Shown here in pieces: positions 46,479 through 55,248 of a stretch of DNA of 61,211 bases. Below the pieces are notes generated by a model. That model saw only the letters and a program-made list of their open reading frames with translations. It did no database searches and was not told where the DNA came from. A program made the translations under genes and the position numbers. The DNA is taken from assembly GCA_013112585.1 (NCBI GenBank), contig JABFGH010000029.1, forward strand, positions 1 through 61,211, given 5' to 3'. Source of the stretch: Ignavibacteriota bacterium (GTDB lineage Bacteria; Bacteroidota; Ignavibacteria; Ignavibacteriales; Melioribacteraceae). Each line of letters opens with the position of its first letter. The first letter of the stretch is position 1.

Positions 46479-47939
46479 TTATTTATTAAATATTGTGTGT
46501 TTAAATGATAAAGCGGAAACTAAAAAGAATCCAAGAAAAAACATTAATTGAAACGGAAGCGCGGCAATCTCTAAAAAGTAAATTGATGCAACAACGCCTA
46601 TCAAACAATATGCGGCAAGGAACAATTCAACAAAAGCGGATGCATCTACTTTCATATTTGCGAGATATTTATTTTTAATTATTGTATCCTTTTTTTCCAC
46701 GACCTTAAATTTCGGAGTTCTAATAAAATCACTCTTTCTGCTCATTAGTCCCTCAACAACAGCCCTTGTGTTGTTAACGGCAAGCCCCATGCTGCCTGCC
46801 ATAAAAATAGGAAAGAGTGTAATCTTTTTCCGCCAGTCTGTGTGAACATCTTTTTGAGCATACAAATAAAATAGGAAAGAACTGATAAAAGCCGTTACAA
46901 AAATTGCCATAAAATTAAAAAAGTTATCGTATGGTCCGCTATTCTTTATAAAAATTAAAGGAACATTTAAAATTCCGGCAACCAAAATAAACGGGAAAAC
47001 AATATTATTAGTTAAGTGAAAAGTTGACTGCAATTTTACACGAAGTGAAATTTTTGACCTCCACACTGCAGGCAGTAATTTTTTCGCGGTTTCAATAGCA
47101 CCCTTTGTCCAGCGGAATTGCTGCGCTTTTAAAGCATTCATTTCCGAAGGCAGTTCAGCAGGGGTTGTGTAATCTCTAAGGTAAACGAACTTCCATCCTT
47201 TTAGCTGTGCTCTAAAACTTAGGTCCAAATCTTCGGTAAGCGTATCTGCATGCCAGTTACCTGCATCTTCAATGCAATCTTTTTTCCAGATACCGCCGGT
47301 GCCGTTAAAGTTTATAAAAAAGCCGGCTTTGTTTCTTACAGTTTGTTCAATAACAAAGTGTCCGTTCAATGCAAGTGCCTGCACTTTTGTAAGCATGGAA
47401 TAGTCTTCATTTAAATGTTCCCAGCGTGTTTGTACCATACCGACATTATCATCGGTAAAAAATGTTAAAGTTTTTTTAAGAAAATTTGGCGAAGGGACAA
47501 AATCGGCATCAAAAATTGCAATGTATTCTCCCTTGGCAGTTTTTAATCCTTCCTTAAGCGCACCGGCTTTAAAGCCGCTTCTAATTTCTCTTCTAATTTG
47601 TTTTATATCAAATCCTTCATGCTGTTTCTGCTTAACAACTTCGGCAACCAGTTTTACTGTTTCATCAGTTGAATCATCCAGCACTTGGATTTCTAACAGC
47701 TCTTTGGGATAGTCTATACTGCAGACAGAATCGATTAAACGTTTTGATACATAAAGTTCATTGTAAAGAGGCAGTTGAATCGTAACTTTTTTATCATATA
47801 AAACATCATCATTCTTACGCGGATTATTCTTTTCATATTTATTATGATAGTAAAGCATAATAAAACCATGACTTGCAAAAACGAGAATAATAGTCAATGA
47901 AAAGATATACGCAAGTAGTACAACTTCGTCAACATTCAT
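46479..47939 (-). CDS. Membrane glycosyltransferase family 2 (cellulose-synthase-like)
   Basis: A 486-residue processive-type GT2: one N-terminal membrane helix (about 5-27), GT-A domain with VTIQLPLYNE, QVLDDSTDET, FDADFVPSPNFL and TLTEDLDLSFR, the QQFRW motif (QxxRW) followed by TKGAIETAKK, and four C-terminal membrane helices. The D, DxD, TED, QxxRW set is that of polysaccharide or glycolipid synthases. No PilZ domain or cellulose accessory genes are nearby, so the product is unknown. It lies between LptE and TPR genes. Confidence 0.9.
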   Translation of the reverse strand: MNVDEVVLLAYIFSLTIILVFASHGFIMLYYHNKYEKNNPRKNDDVLYDKKVTIQLPLYNELYVSKRLIDSVCSIDYPKELLEIQVLDDSTDETVKLVAEVVKQKQHEGFDIKQIRREIRSGFKAGALKEGLKTAKGEYIAIFDADFVPSPNFLKKTLTFFTDDNVGMVQTRWEHLNEDYSMLTKVQALALNGHFVIEQTVRNKAGFFINFNGTGGIWKKDCIEDAGNWHADTLTEDLDLSFRAQLKGWKFVYLRDYTTPAELPSEMNALKAQQFRWTKGAIETAKKLLPAVWRSKISLRVKLQSTFHLTNNIVFPFILVAGILNVPLIFIKNSGPYDNFFNFMAIFVTAFISSFLFYLYAQKDVHTDWRKKITLFPIFMAGSMGLAVNNTRAVVEGLMSRKSDFIRTPKFKVVEKKDTIIKNKYLANMKVDASAFVELFLAAYCLIGVVASIYFLEIAALPFQLMFFLGFFLVSALSFKHTIFNK

Positions 47940-47957
47940 AATTTAGCCATAATTAGT

Positions 47958-48485
47958 TTACCAGTTTGAAACTACCCCTAAAAGGATATCTTCAGTTAAT
48001 TTGTCAACGGCATCATCAATAGCCGCAGAGCGTGCGGCAATCAAGTCGCCGCCAAAATTTTGTGCATCAGTATTGTAATCACCATAATCGGTAAAATTCT
48101 TATCAAAAACTTGTTTTCTTTCAACTAAATCTTTGTACGAAACTTTAACTGTAATTGTAATTCTTCGCTGTGCAATATTTTCACCGCTGGCAACAACAAC
48201 AGGAGCATCCTGCAGCGGCAGTATTGTGCATTCAACAATTGCATCTGCATTTGCTTTATCTGCAATTTGTAATGAATTATCACTTGTAAATTTTTCGATT
48301 AGTGTATTTGTAAATTTTTCACTTAAATCATTTTCACCGGAACCGCTTCTATCAATTACGGAAGGTATTGCAACTGTGCTTAAGTGCGGCGGCACAGAGG
48401 AACCTGTAAATGAATAATTACATGCCGAAAGAATTACGGCAAATAATAGTATTGAAAGATAAAACTTATATCTAATTGATTTCAT
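47958..48485 (-). CDS. lptE: LptE-like LPS-assembly lipoprotein
   Basis: A 175-residue lipoprotein: signal with lipobox LLFAVILSAC, then YSFTGSSVPPHLSTVAIPSV, SEKFTNTLIEKFTSDNSLQI and ADAIVECTILPLQ, the pattern of the Bacteroidota LptE family. LptE plugs LptD in the outer membrane and helps place LPS in the outer leaflet. The start overlaps the upstream sigma-54 activator gene by 14 bp, indicating coupling between a regulator and an envelope assembly gene. Confidence 0.85.
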   Translation of the reverse strand: MKSIRYKFYLSILLFAVILSACNYSFTGSSVPPHLSTVAIPSVIDRSGSGENDLSEKFTNTLIEKFTSDNSLQIADKANADAIVECTILPLQDAPVVVASGENIAQRRITITVKVSYKDLVERKQVFDKNFTDYGDYNTDAQNFGGDLIAARSAAIDDAVDKLTEDILLGVVSNW

Positions 48486-49575
48486 ACTCTTTTATTTTTC
48501 TGTGCAAAGTTCTTTCACTTATTTTCAGTAATTGGGATGCTCTTCGTTTATTCCACTTTGTAAAATTTAGTGCATTTATAATCGCTTTCTTTTCCATTTC
48601 ATCTAAAGGAATTACTTCTTTTGGAGATACATCATTCCCCGAATTACCGAACGAATTATTTTCGTAAGCCAGATCTTTTAAATCGATTAAATCTTTTTTC
48701 AAATCAATTAAGGCGCGGTAAATCATTTCTCTATCAACAGAATCGGGAGATCTATCAACGTGAATAGGCAGGTTTCTAAACTCTTGGGTTTTATAATTCT
48801 GCTCAAGCAATCCGCTGAAAGATTCTACAGAAAGCACGCCTGTTCTATTTAGTGCAATTGATGTTTCAATAGCATTTTTTAATTCGCGAATGTTTCCGGG
48901 CCAATTATATTCGGTTAGTAAGTTTAAGGCTTCGGGTGTAATTTCCGGTTCGGGAATATTATTGCTTTTGGAATACAATTGCAGAAAATGAAATATTAAA
49001 GCAACAACATCTTCCTTCCTTTCTCTTAAAGGGGGAATGTTAAGTGAAACAGCTTTAAGCCGAAAATAAAGATCATTACGGAACCGTTTCGCGTCAACCT
49101 CATGCTGCAGATCTTTGTTGGAAGCAGCGATTATTCTTACATCAACTTTCGTAACGGTTTCACTGCCGATGCGCATAAATTCTTTAGTCTCTAAAACACG
49201 AAGGAGTTTCACCTGCGTTGTTAGCGGCATCTCACCAATTTCATCTAAAAATAATGTTCCGCCGTCAGCAATTTCAAAGTAACCTTTTCTTGAATCAACT
49301 GCTCCGGTGAAGGACCCTTTTTCATGTCCGAAAAGTTCACTTTCAAGAATTCCTTCGGGGATGGCGCCGCAGTTAACACTTACCAATTTTTTATCGGCTC
49401 GTTTGCCGCAGCCGTGTACAGCTTTTGCAAAAACTTCTTTACCAACTCCGCTCTCCCCATAAATGAGAACGGAAATATCCGATTGTGCAACCTGCATTGT
49501 TATATCCACAAGGTCTTTTATGGCTTTCGACCTTCCAACTATCCCGAATTTTTCTTGTACTTCTTTAATTGTCAT
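48472..49575 (-). CDS. Sigma-54-dependent activator without a receiver domain
   Basis: A 367-residue enhancer-binding protein. AAA+ domain with Walker A GESGVGKE (40-47), the sigma-54 contact loop GSFTGA (87-92; Ser for the usual Ala), Walker B GGTLFLDEIG (105-114) and the arginine-finger region FRNDLYFRLKAVSLNIPPLR. The C-terminal Fis-type HTH reads WNKRRASQLLKISERTLHRK. It starts straight into the AAA+ domain, with no receiver, GAF or PAS sensor, as in PspF-type activators controlled by another protein. It must act with RpoN, encoded at 20921-22360. In the operon it lies between an MBL hydrolase and lptE. Confidence 0.93.
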   Translation of the reverse strand: MTIKEVQEKFGIVGRSKAIKDLVDITMQVAQSDISVLIYGESGVGKEVFAKAVHGCGKRADKKLVSVNCGAIPEGILESELFGHEKGSFTGAVDSRKGYFEIADGGTLFLDEIGEMPLTTQVKLLRVLETKEFMRIGSETVTKVDVRIIAASNKDLQHEVDAKRFRNDLYFRLKAVSLNIPPLRERKEDVVALIFHFLQLYSKSNNIPEPEITPEALNLLTEYNWPGNIRELKNAIETSIALNRTGVLSVESFSGLLEQNYKTQEFRNLPIHVDRSPDSVDREMIYRALIDLKKDLIDLKDLAYENNSFGNSGNDVSPKEVIPLDEMEKKAIINALNFTKWNKRRASQLLKISERTLHRKIKEYEIN

Positions 49576-49620
49576 TTGCTGATAATAATTTTTTAGATTC
49601 TAAAAATACGATAAAACCCG

Positions 49621-50403
49621 CTAAAATTCATCCGTTACATTAATTGTCATTCCATCAAAAGCAGCTTCTACTGCAAAACTCTTTCCCTTATTCATTTTCT
49701 TAGCTGAGCTTATTATTTCTTTTTCATCAGGTTCATCAATATGGGTTAAATAAACATATTTTATTTTTGATTTTACGGCAAAATCTGAAATTGATTTAAG
49801 TGATAAATGTGTACTTTCTGCAATTAATAGATCGATAGAAAAATCATTAAATATCTCTAAGTCCTTATCAGATCCGACATCGGCGGTATAAAAAATGTGC
49901 TTGCCTTTATAATTGAATAAAATACTGCTTGAAATAAATTTCGGCTCATCGATAAAATCTATTCCGCTCTTCTTTTGTATATGTCTGTTTTTTCTTAATC
50001 GGAAAGAAAAATCTTTAGCCAGCTTAATTTCATCATCAATTTCCGTTTCAATAATAATTAACTCAAATCCAAGGTCATTCAAAAACATATAGCAGCTATT
50101 CAAAAATTTAATAAGCGGTGATTTTAATCCCTTATTGGTTATAATTTTTAGTGTTTTCTTTCTTCCGTAAATCTTCATTTGAGTAATTAGAGCGCCAATG
50201 CCGCCAAAGTGATCCGCATGATAATGTGTGAATAAAATAAAATTTATATCATTATAATTTTTATCAGCCGCAAGCAAGGCTTTTGCTGCTCCATCGCCTG
50301 CGTCAATCAGCAATCCGAATTTATTATGCTCAAATAAAATTGAGGAATGAAATCTACTAAGGGAAGTTCTGCCCGAACTCGTGCCGATAAAAACAATATT
50401 CAT
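49621..50403 (-). CDS. Metallo-beta-lactamase-fold hydrolase, RNase Z-like
   Basis: A 260-residue MBL-fold protein: FIGTSSGRTSLSRFHSSILF, the zinc motif THYHADHFGGIGA (59-71), TADVGSDKDL and ESTHLSLKSISDFAVKS, with a later VYLTHIDEP. The HxHxDH motif and the phosphodiesterase-type C-terminus fit the ElaC/RNase Z group, which trims tRNA 3' ends; it is shorter than typical RNase Z (about 300) and lacks a clear exosite arm, so another phosphodiesterase is possible. Confidence 0.75.
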   Translation of the reverse strand: MNIVFIGTSSGRTSLSRFHSSILFEHNKFGLLIDAGDGAAKALLAADKNYNDINFILFTHYHADHFGGIGALITQMKIYGRKKTLKIITNKGLKSPLIKFLNSCYMFLNDLGFELIIIETEIDDEIKLAKDFSFRLRKNRHIQKKSGIDFIDEPKFISSSILFNYKGKHIFYTADVGSDKDLEIFNDFSIDLLIAESTHLSLKSISDFAVKSKIKYVYLTHIDEPDEKEIISSAKKMNKGKSFAVEAAFDGMTINVTDEF

Positions 50404-50414
50404 GTTTTTCTCAG

Positions 50415-51140
50415 TTAGTTTAAGTTAACTATTCTGCCCTGCAGTTTATATTTTTTTGAAAGATGGGATAATAGCGGACCGGTTTCTTTTTCTGAAAAGA
50501 ATTTACCTACCATAACAATATTTAAAGTGCTTCCGCCAATATTTTTAGTTTTTAATTCCGCTGAAAAACCATCGGCAGTTAATTTATTGCGTAATTCCTT
50601 TGCGTTTTTAACATCTAAAAAAGCACCGGCTTGAACAGTATATTTCGGTTCGGTTGGTCTCTCAACCTTTTTTTCCTCAGCATCCTCATTTTTAGTAGGA
50701 TTCAGCTCAGTCTCTTTTTCATAAAACACTCCAACTTCTTCGGGAATATTTTTATCCGCAGCATCAATATAGGGCGAAGAAGGATATTCAACTTTTAATT
50801 TTTCTAAATAGTTTTCTGCTTTTTTGTAAAAACCCAAAGCATAGTAGTATGAAAACATTCTGTACAATGCAGCATCGGCATATTTGCTCTTGGGATAATT
50901 ATCATAAATGTTGATATATTTTCGCAGGGCTTCCTCGCCGTTGGTTGTTAATACAGCATCCAAAAACAAAACTGATGGATCGTCCGGGTGGATAGTTAAT
51001 AGTTCGCTCAAAGCCTGATTAACATCTTCAATATCACCGCTTTCAATTTGTTTTAAGTATGGAATAATATTTACATCCTGGGCGGAAATTGTTGATGTAA
51101 AAATTAAAGCACAAAATAATATTGGTAGTATTTTTTTCAT
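50415..51140 (-). CDS. SPOR-domain protein with TPR-like repeats
   Basis: A 241-residue exported protein: signal peptide (ILPILFCALIFTSTISAQD), a TPR-like helical part (VNQALSELLTIHPDDPSVLF; YYALGFYKKAENYLEKLKVE) and a C-terminal SPOR domain (YTVQAGAFLDVKNAKELRNK, then LNIVMVGKFFSEKE). SPOR domains bind peptidoglycan stripped of stem peptides and bring proteins to division sites. The helical part resembles YbgF/CpoB. A role in cell-wall remodelling at the septum is likely. 11 bp from miaB and 11 bp from the MBL gene. Confidence 0.85.
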   Translation of the reverse strand: MKKILPILFCALIFTSTISAQDVNIIPYLKQIESGDIEDVNQALSELLTIHPDDPSVLFLDAVLTTNGEEALRKYINIYDNYPKSKYADAALYRMFSYYYALGFYKKAENYLEKLKVEYPSSPYIDAADKNIPEEVGVFYEKETELNPTKNEDAEEKKVERPTEPKYTVQAGAFLDVKNAKELRNKLTADGFSAELKTKNIGGSTLNIVMVGKFFSEKETGPLLSHLSKKYKLQGRIVNLN

Positions 51141-51151
51141 AAAATTAATTT

Positions 51152-52501
51152 TTACGCTGTTAAATTTATTGCTTTATCAGCCGGGTTAACTAACTCTAAA
51201 TAATCGCCGAATAAAGTGGCTGAAGTAGCCCGGTTAATTTTAACCTTAATATAATCACCTTTATTGAATTTTTCAGAACGGGGAACGATTACTACCTTAT
51301 TTGTGTCCGTTCTTCCGGCAAAAAATTCATCCGATTTTTTACTGAATCCTTCAACTAAAACCACCTCTTCTGTCCCGATCAATTTCTGATTAATTTCGTA
51401 AGAGATCTTTTGCTGAAGATCAATAATTTCATTCAGCCGTTTAGTCTTAGTTTCTTCCGGCACATCATCTTCCATTTGATATGCTTTTGTACCCTCGCGC
51501 GGAGAATACTTAAACATGTAAGCGCCGTCATATTTTACCTTGTTCATCACATCAATTGTACCTAAATGATCTTCGTAAGTCTCTGTCGGAAAACCGGTAA
51601 TTATATCTGTTGAAAATGATACACCCGGAATAATTCTTCTTGCTCTTTCTATTAGATCAAGATAATGTTCAATCGTGTAGGTTCGATTCATTTTTTCTAA
51701 AATTGTGTTTGAACCTGACTGAAAGGGAAGATGAATATAATTACAGATATTTGAATGCTCGGCAATTGTGTATAATAATTTATCCGATAGATCCTGCGGG
51801 TGTGATGTAGTAAACCGGATTCTAATTGAGCGGTCAACTTCCGCACATGCCGCTAATAAATCAGCAAAATCTTTTCCTTCATCATTGTATGAATTTACAT
51901 TTTGTCCCAGCAGGGTTACCTCTTTAAATCCTCTTGCAGATAAAGCACCGATTTCTTCAACGATAGATTGCAGATCACGGCTTCGTTCCCTGCCGCGGGT
52001 AAAAGGAACCACGCAGAAGGTGCAGAATTTATCGCAGCCCCGCATTACAGAAAGCCATGCAGATAAACCATCTTCACGGAAAGGAATAATATCATCGTAA
52101 GTTTCGCTTCTTGATAACTTAACACCAATTCCTTTTTCACCATGAAATGCAGAGTCAATAAATTCCGGCAGTCTTCTATATTCATCGGGTCCAACTACAA
52201 GATCCACCATTTTCTTTTCTTCAATTAAATCTTTACGCAATCGTTCTGCCATACACCCAAGTATGCCCACAACAGTATCAGGTTTAGATTCTTTCAGTTT
52301 TTTGATATTCCCTAATCTGCCGTAAATTCTCTGTTCGGCATTATCTCGCACACTGCAAGTGTTTAGTAAAATTACATCTGCGTCCTTTATTTCTTCGGTA
52401 ATCTTAAAACCCTTTGTGTTTAAGATTCCCATTACAACCTCGGTGTCGGCAAGATTCATCTGACAGCCGTAAGTTTCTATATATATATTGCTTTTAGACA
52501 T
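51152..52501 (-). CDS. miaB: tRNA-2-methylthio-N6-dimethylallyladenosine synthase
   Basis: A 449-residue radical-SAM methylthiotransferase acting on i6A37 of tRNAs. N-terminal domain with Cys13, Cys49 and Cys83 (YGCQMN, LLNTCSVRD, ILGCMAE) for the auxiliary cluster; radical-SAM Cys156, Cys160, Cys163 in RGCDKFCTFCVVPFTRGRE; a C-terminal TRAM domain (about 385-445, VVLVEGFSKKSDEFFAGRTD). I start at ATG 52501 (GAAAGG at 52507-52512); an in-frame extension upstream runs through a repeat element and is not conserved sequence. It appears to be the first gene of the ten-gene operon ending at 43238. Confidence 0.96.
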   Translation of the reverse strand: MSKSNIYIETYGCQMNLADTEVVMGILNTKGFKITEEIKDADVILLNTCSVRDNAEQRIYGRLGNIKKLKESKPDTVVGILGCMAERLRKDLIEEKKMVDLVVGPDEYRRLPEFIDSAFHGEKGIGVKLSRSETYDDIIPFREDGLSAWLSVMRGCDKFCTFCVVPFTRGRERSRDLQSIVEEIGALSARGFKEVTLLGQNVNSYNDEGKDFADLLAACAEVDRSIRIRFTTSHPQDLSDKLLYTIAEHSNICNYIHLPFQSGSNTILEKMNRTYTIEHYLDLIERARRIIPGVSFSTDIITGFPTETYEDHLGTIDVMNKVKYDGAYMFKYSPREGTKAYQMEDDVPEETKTKRLNEIIDLQQKISYEINQKLIGTEEVVLVEGFSKKSDEFFAGRTDTNKVVIVPRSEKFNKGDYIKVKINRATSATLFGDYLELVNPADKAINLTA

Positions 52502-52527
52502 GTTACCTTTCATTAAATAAATTTTTA

Positions 52528-52680
52528 GAAGCCTTTGAATAACCGCTGAATAACACTGGTTCGTGTCATTGCGATCCCGAAGTTCTTTATCGGGAGTAGC
52601 AATCTGCCAAAAAGTGAGAGGTTGCCACATTCGTCAGCGGCGGATTCGTAATGACAAAAAATATGTTATTCAAAGGTTTC
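52528..52680. repeat. 153-bp MITE-like element upstream of miaB
   Basis: GAAGCCTTTGAATAAC (52528-52543) and GTTATTCAAAGGTTTC (52665-52680) are terminal inverted repeats matching at 15 of 16 positions. Inside, GTCATTGCGA (52565-52574) and TCGTAATGAC (52646-52655) are a second inverted pair; the GTCATTGCGA head resembles a repeat widespread in Bacteroidota and Chlorobi genomes. No coding capacity. It lies within 30 bp of the miaB start, so it forms the 5' leader or displaces the promoter of the long operon. Confidence 0.8.
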
Positions 52681-52907
52681 ATTTTATCAATAATTTGATG
52701 TTTAAAATTCAGAATAAAATTGTTATAAGTTATTACCTAAAAAGGATTTAAAATTTAACCAATAAACTTATCAATTGCACTTTATAATAACAAGGCAAAA
52801 TGTCTGTAAAATATTTGAATTAGCTTCATTACTTATTATACTCGTCATTCAAGCGCATACTCTGAAGTAGTTAATTAAAGAATTTATAAAAAAAATTTAA
52901 ACCGTTA

Positions 52908-53136
52908 AACCCGAATTATGCAATAGAGATAATAGCACGGTGCTTCAGCGCCGTGAATATTGAACAAACATAAATATTGGGTTTTAACCCAAATGGTTTT
53001 GGGCTAAAGCCCCTTACATAATTTTAATATCAATCACCGTCATATCCGCCTGCCGGACGGGCAGGAATGACGGTGCAATTAAAAAGACAATCTTTATTTA
53101 GACTTTATAAGTTATTTCTAATGCATAATTCAGGTT
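52908..53136. repeat. MITE-like palindromic repeat, copy 2
   Basis: AACCCGAATTATGCAATAGAG (52908-52928) and its near complement at 53116-53136 are terminal inverted repeats. Between them are the same three palindromic modules as at 8278-8527 but in inverted order and orientation: GCACGGTGCTTCAGCGCCGT (from 52935), GGGTTTTAACCCAAATGG (from 52979) and CACCGTCATATCC...GACGGTG (53036-53076). This copy lacks the 22-bp insert of copy 1. Confidence 0.78.
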
Positions 53137-53169
53137 AAAACGGTTATATTTTTTTTCAAGTAGTTATGA

Positions 53170-53310
53170 ACCCACGACTTGAGAGGTTGTGTTACAACCA
53201 CTAAAACGTTGAAACGGTTACGTAGATTATTTGTTTTTGCTTCTATCCCACGATTGAAATCGTGGGTTAATGTGTTTTTCAACCTTTCACAAAGTCTTTT
53301 AAGTCGTGGG
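53170..53310. repeat. Nested palindromic repeat with CCCACGAYT arms
   Basis: Outer arms CCCACGACTT (53171-53180) and AAGTCGTGGG (53301-53310) are perfect complements. A second perfect palindrome, CCCACGATT, 2 bp, AATCGTGGG (53247-53266), lies inside. Between them are weaker paired motifs (TTGAAACGGTTA, CAACCTTTCAC). A 66-codon reading frame on the minus strand crosses this but is explained by the repeat. No gene. Confidence 0.75.
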
Positions 53311-53371
53311 TTAATTTGGAAATAAAGCAACCCTCATTCGCCATAATGTTACATCTTCATTTCATTTTATA

Positions 53372-55003
53372 CTATTTTAACAAAATAATTTTTTTAGTTT
53401 CTGAATAGCCTCGCCCAGAGTTTGCCGAAGGGTTACCAACTTGCAGTCGATAAAAGTAAACACCCGACGACAAATTACTTCCATCAAGTTCAACCTCATA
53501 AATTCCAGGATGTTTTTGTCCATCAACTAATGTTGCAATTTCATTGCCAAGTACATCATATACTTTTAATAAAATGTTTGTAGTTGACGCATTCAATGCG
53601 TCGGCTACAATTGGCACAGCATACTTTATTTTTGTAATTGGGTTAAATGGATTTGGATAGTTTTGATACAATTGAAAACTATTAGGTGTATTTTTAATAC
53701 CTTCTTTTACGTCTGTTATTCTTTTATAGGAATAGATGTAAACTTTACCCTTGGGATTATTAAAATCCGGATAGCTAGGGGACAAAACAATAAGTTCATC
53801 ATACCCATCTCCATTTATATCTGAGTGAGACATTATTTTCGAAAATTCGCTTCCTCTAGTTTCCCCTTCAAATTTTAAATTATACACTGTGTCTAATACA
53901 TCACTACCTAAATAAATAAATATTCCTCCAACCCAAACACTATCTGCTCTCAAATAATTAGTGTTCCCGATTACAAAATCATTATACCCATCACTATTAA
54001 TATCTAAATCTGCTTCTATATTAAGAAAGCCTCCAAAGCCTAAAAGGGAAACATTTATTGAGGTATGATTGTATAGCCCAGAATACAATGACATGTAGCC
54101 GCCACCGAGTACAAAAAAATCTATTATTCCATCATTATTCAAATCACCTGCATTTTTTATTATTCTTCCAAAATCATAACTTAGACTATCATTAATAATT
54201 ATAGTATCCGGCTGTGTATTCATTTGATTACCACCATAATAGATAAATACTTTACCAGAATCGCTATATATTGGGTTTTCAATAACCCCAATTGCAATAT
54301 CATCAAAACTATCATTATTAATATCGCCTATATTTGCAAAACTTTGCGGATAGAATAAGTCGCCGGAAATAGTATCGCACCTTGCCCAGGATATTGTATC
54401 TCCTCCCCAAAACAAATAGGCATATCCTCTACCATTTGACCAGTTATATGGTGAACTAATAATAAAATCATCATAACCATCTTGATTTATATCGCCAACG
54501 GCTTCTGTCGGATACCCAAAATCATCTTCTATCCACAAAGGTTCATAAAATTCTTTCACCGGTATTGTATCAATAGTTGAACCACCGAGATAAATAAAAA
54601 CCTTTCCTTTTCCATATCCAGAATAATCGGCAAATAAGCCGGTTATTGCAAAATCGTCGTAGCTGTCATTATTTATATCACCTATACCGGAGGCTGTACC
54701 GAAATAATTTAAAGTGTCCGCACCCGGATAATGGAATGTAATATCGGGGATTAAATTGCCATCTGATGCACCTAAATATAGTTTTACAATCCCCTGATCT
54801 CTAACTAATTTACCTGTCCTTGATGAAACCATAAAATCATCATAACCATCGCCATTTATGTCTCCAATTCCTTTTACATTAGTAATTTGCTTTTCTGTGG
54901 ATTCCCCAGTTATAGTCCCAATTAAATATAGACTATCCTGTGCATTGGTTTCAACATTAGTGATGCAAATTAAAGCGGTTAATAAAATTAATATTTTTTT
55001 CAT
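53372..55003 (-). CDS. FG-GAP repeat protein with T9SS C-terminal sorting domain
   Basis: A 543-residue exported protein: signal peptide (ILILLTALICITNVETNAQ), then about seven FG-GAP/integrin-alpha-like repeats with the calcium-binding DxNxDGxxD motif (DINGDGYDDF, DINQDGYDDF, DLNNDGIIDFF, DINSDGYNDF), a seven-bladed propeller. The T9SS sorting domain starts at LYQNYPNPFNPITKIKYAVP and ends YSETKKIILLK. Two short stretches in that domain (VADALNAS and NPSANSGRGY) are extra to the usual consensus and come from palindromic or repeat DNA (see findings). A surface binding role is likely; ligand unknown. Confidence 0.9.
   Translation of the reverse strand: MKKILILLTALICITNVETNAQDSLYLIGTITGESTEKQITNVKGIGDINGDGYDDFMVSSRTGKLVRDQGIVKLYLGASDGNLIPDITFHYPGADTLNYFGTASGIGDINNDSYDDFAITGLFADYSGYGKGKVFIYLGGSTIDTIPVKEFYEPLWIEDDFGYPTEAVGDINQDGYDDFIISSPYNWSNGRGYAYLFWGGDTISWARCDTISGDLFYPQSFANIGDINNDSFDDIAIGVIENPIYSDSGKVFIYYGGNQMNTQPDTIIINDSLSYDFGRIIKNAGDLNNDGIIDFFVLGGGYMSLYSGLYNHTSINVSLLGFGGFLNIEADLDINSDGYNDFVIGNTNYLRADSVWVGGIFIYLGSDVLDTVYNLKFEGETRGSEFSKIMSHSDINGDGYDELIVLSPSYPDFNNPKGKVYIYSYKRITDVKEGIKNTPNSFQLYQNYPNPFNPITKIKYAVPIVADALNASTTNILLKVYDVLGNEIATLVDGQKHPGIYEVELDGSNLSSGVYFYRLQVGNPSANSGRGYSETKKIILLK
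53408..53434. repeat. Repeat-like insertion in the T9SS domain, site 2
   Basis: The plus strand reads CCTCGCCCAGAGTTTGCCGA then AGGGTTA, encoding NPSANSGRG on the minus strand where the usual sorting-domain strand runs straight from RLQ(V/A)G into (Y)SETKK. In frame, no stop. Its family is inferred from position and GC-richer composition only. Confidence 0.45.
53580..53608. repeat. 29-bp palindrome inside the T9SS domain coding region, site 1
   Basis: GTAG, 2 bp, GACGCATT, C, AATGCGTC, 2 bp, CTAC: arms complementary at 12 of 14 positions. It encodes VADALNAST in frame, between the usual (Y)xIP and (V)LKVYDVLG strands of the sorting domain. Neighbouring T9SS domains, including that of the gene at 297, have a much shorter turn here. 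Confidence 0.75.
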
Positions 55004-55248
55004 TCCATGCCAGAAAGAATATTTTTGAATTATCTTAAGATAAAACTATCTATTTAAAATTCAACTGATTAGTTAATGCTTATGGGATGGTTGATCTTGT
55101 TTTACTTAATAGCTTGTTCAGCAAGCCTTAGGCAATCGCATGCTTTAAATAAAAGTATTAAGTACAATTCATTTCAATATTGACTACAAAATCTGAATTA
55201 AGTTTACTAATTTGTTAATTATTAATTAAAAAGTAATGGAAGGTTAAA

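Noticed and set aside
53130-53330. A 66-codon minus-strand frame
   Set aside because: It is made of the CCCACGAYT palindrome and flanking repeat DNA.
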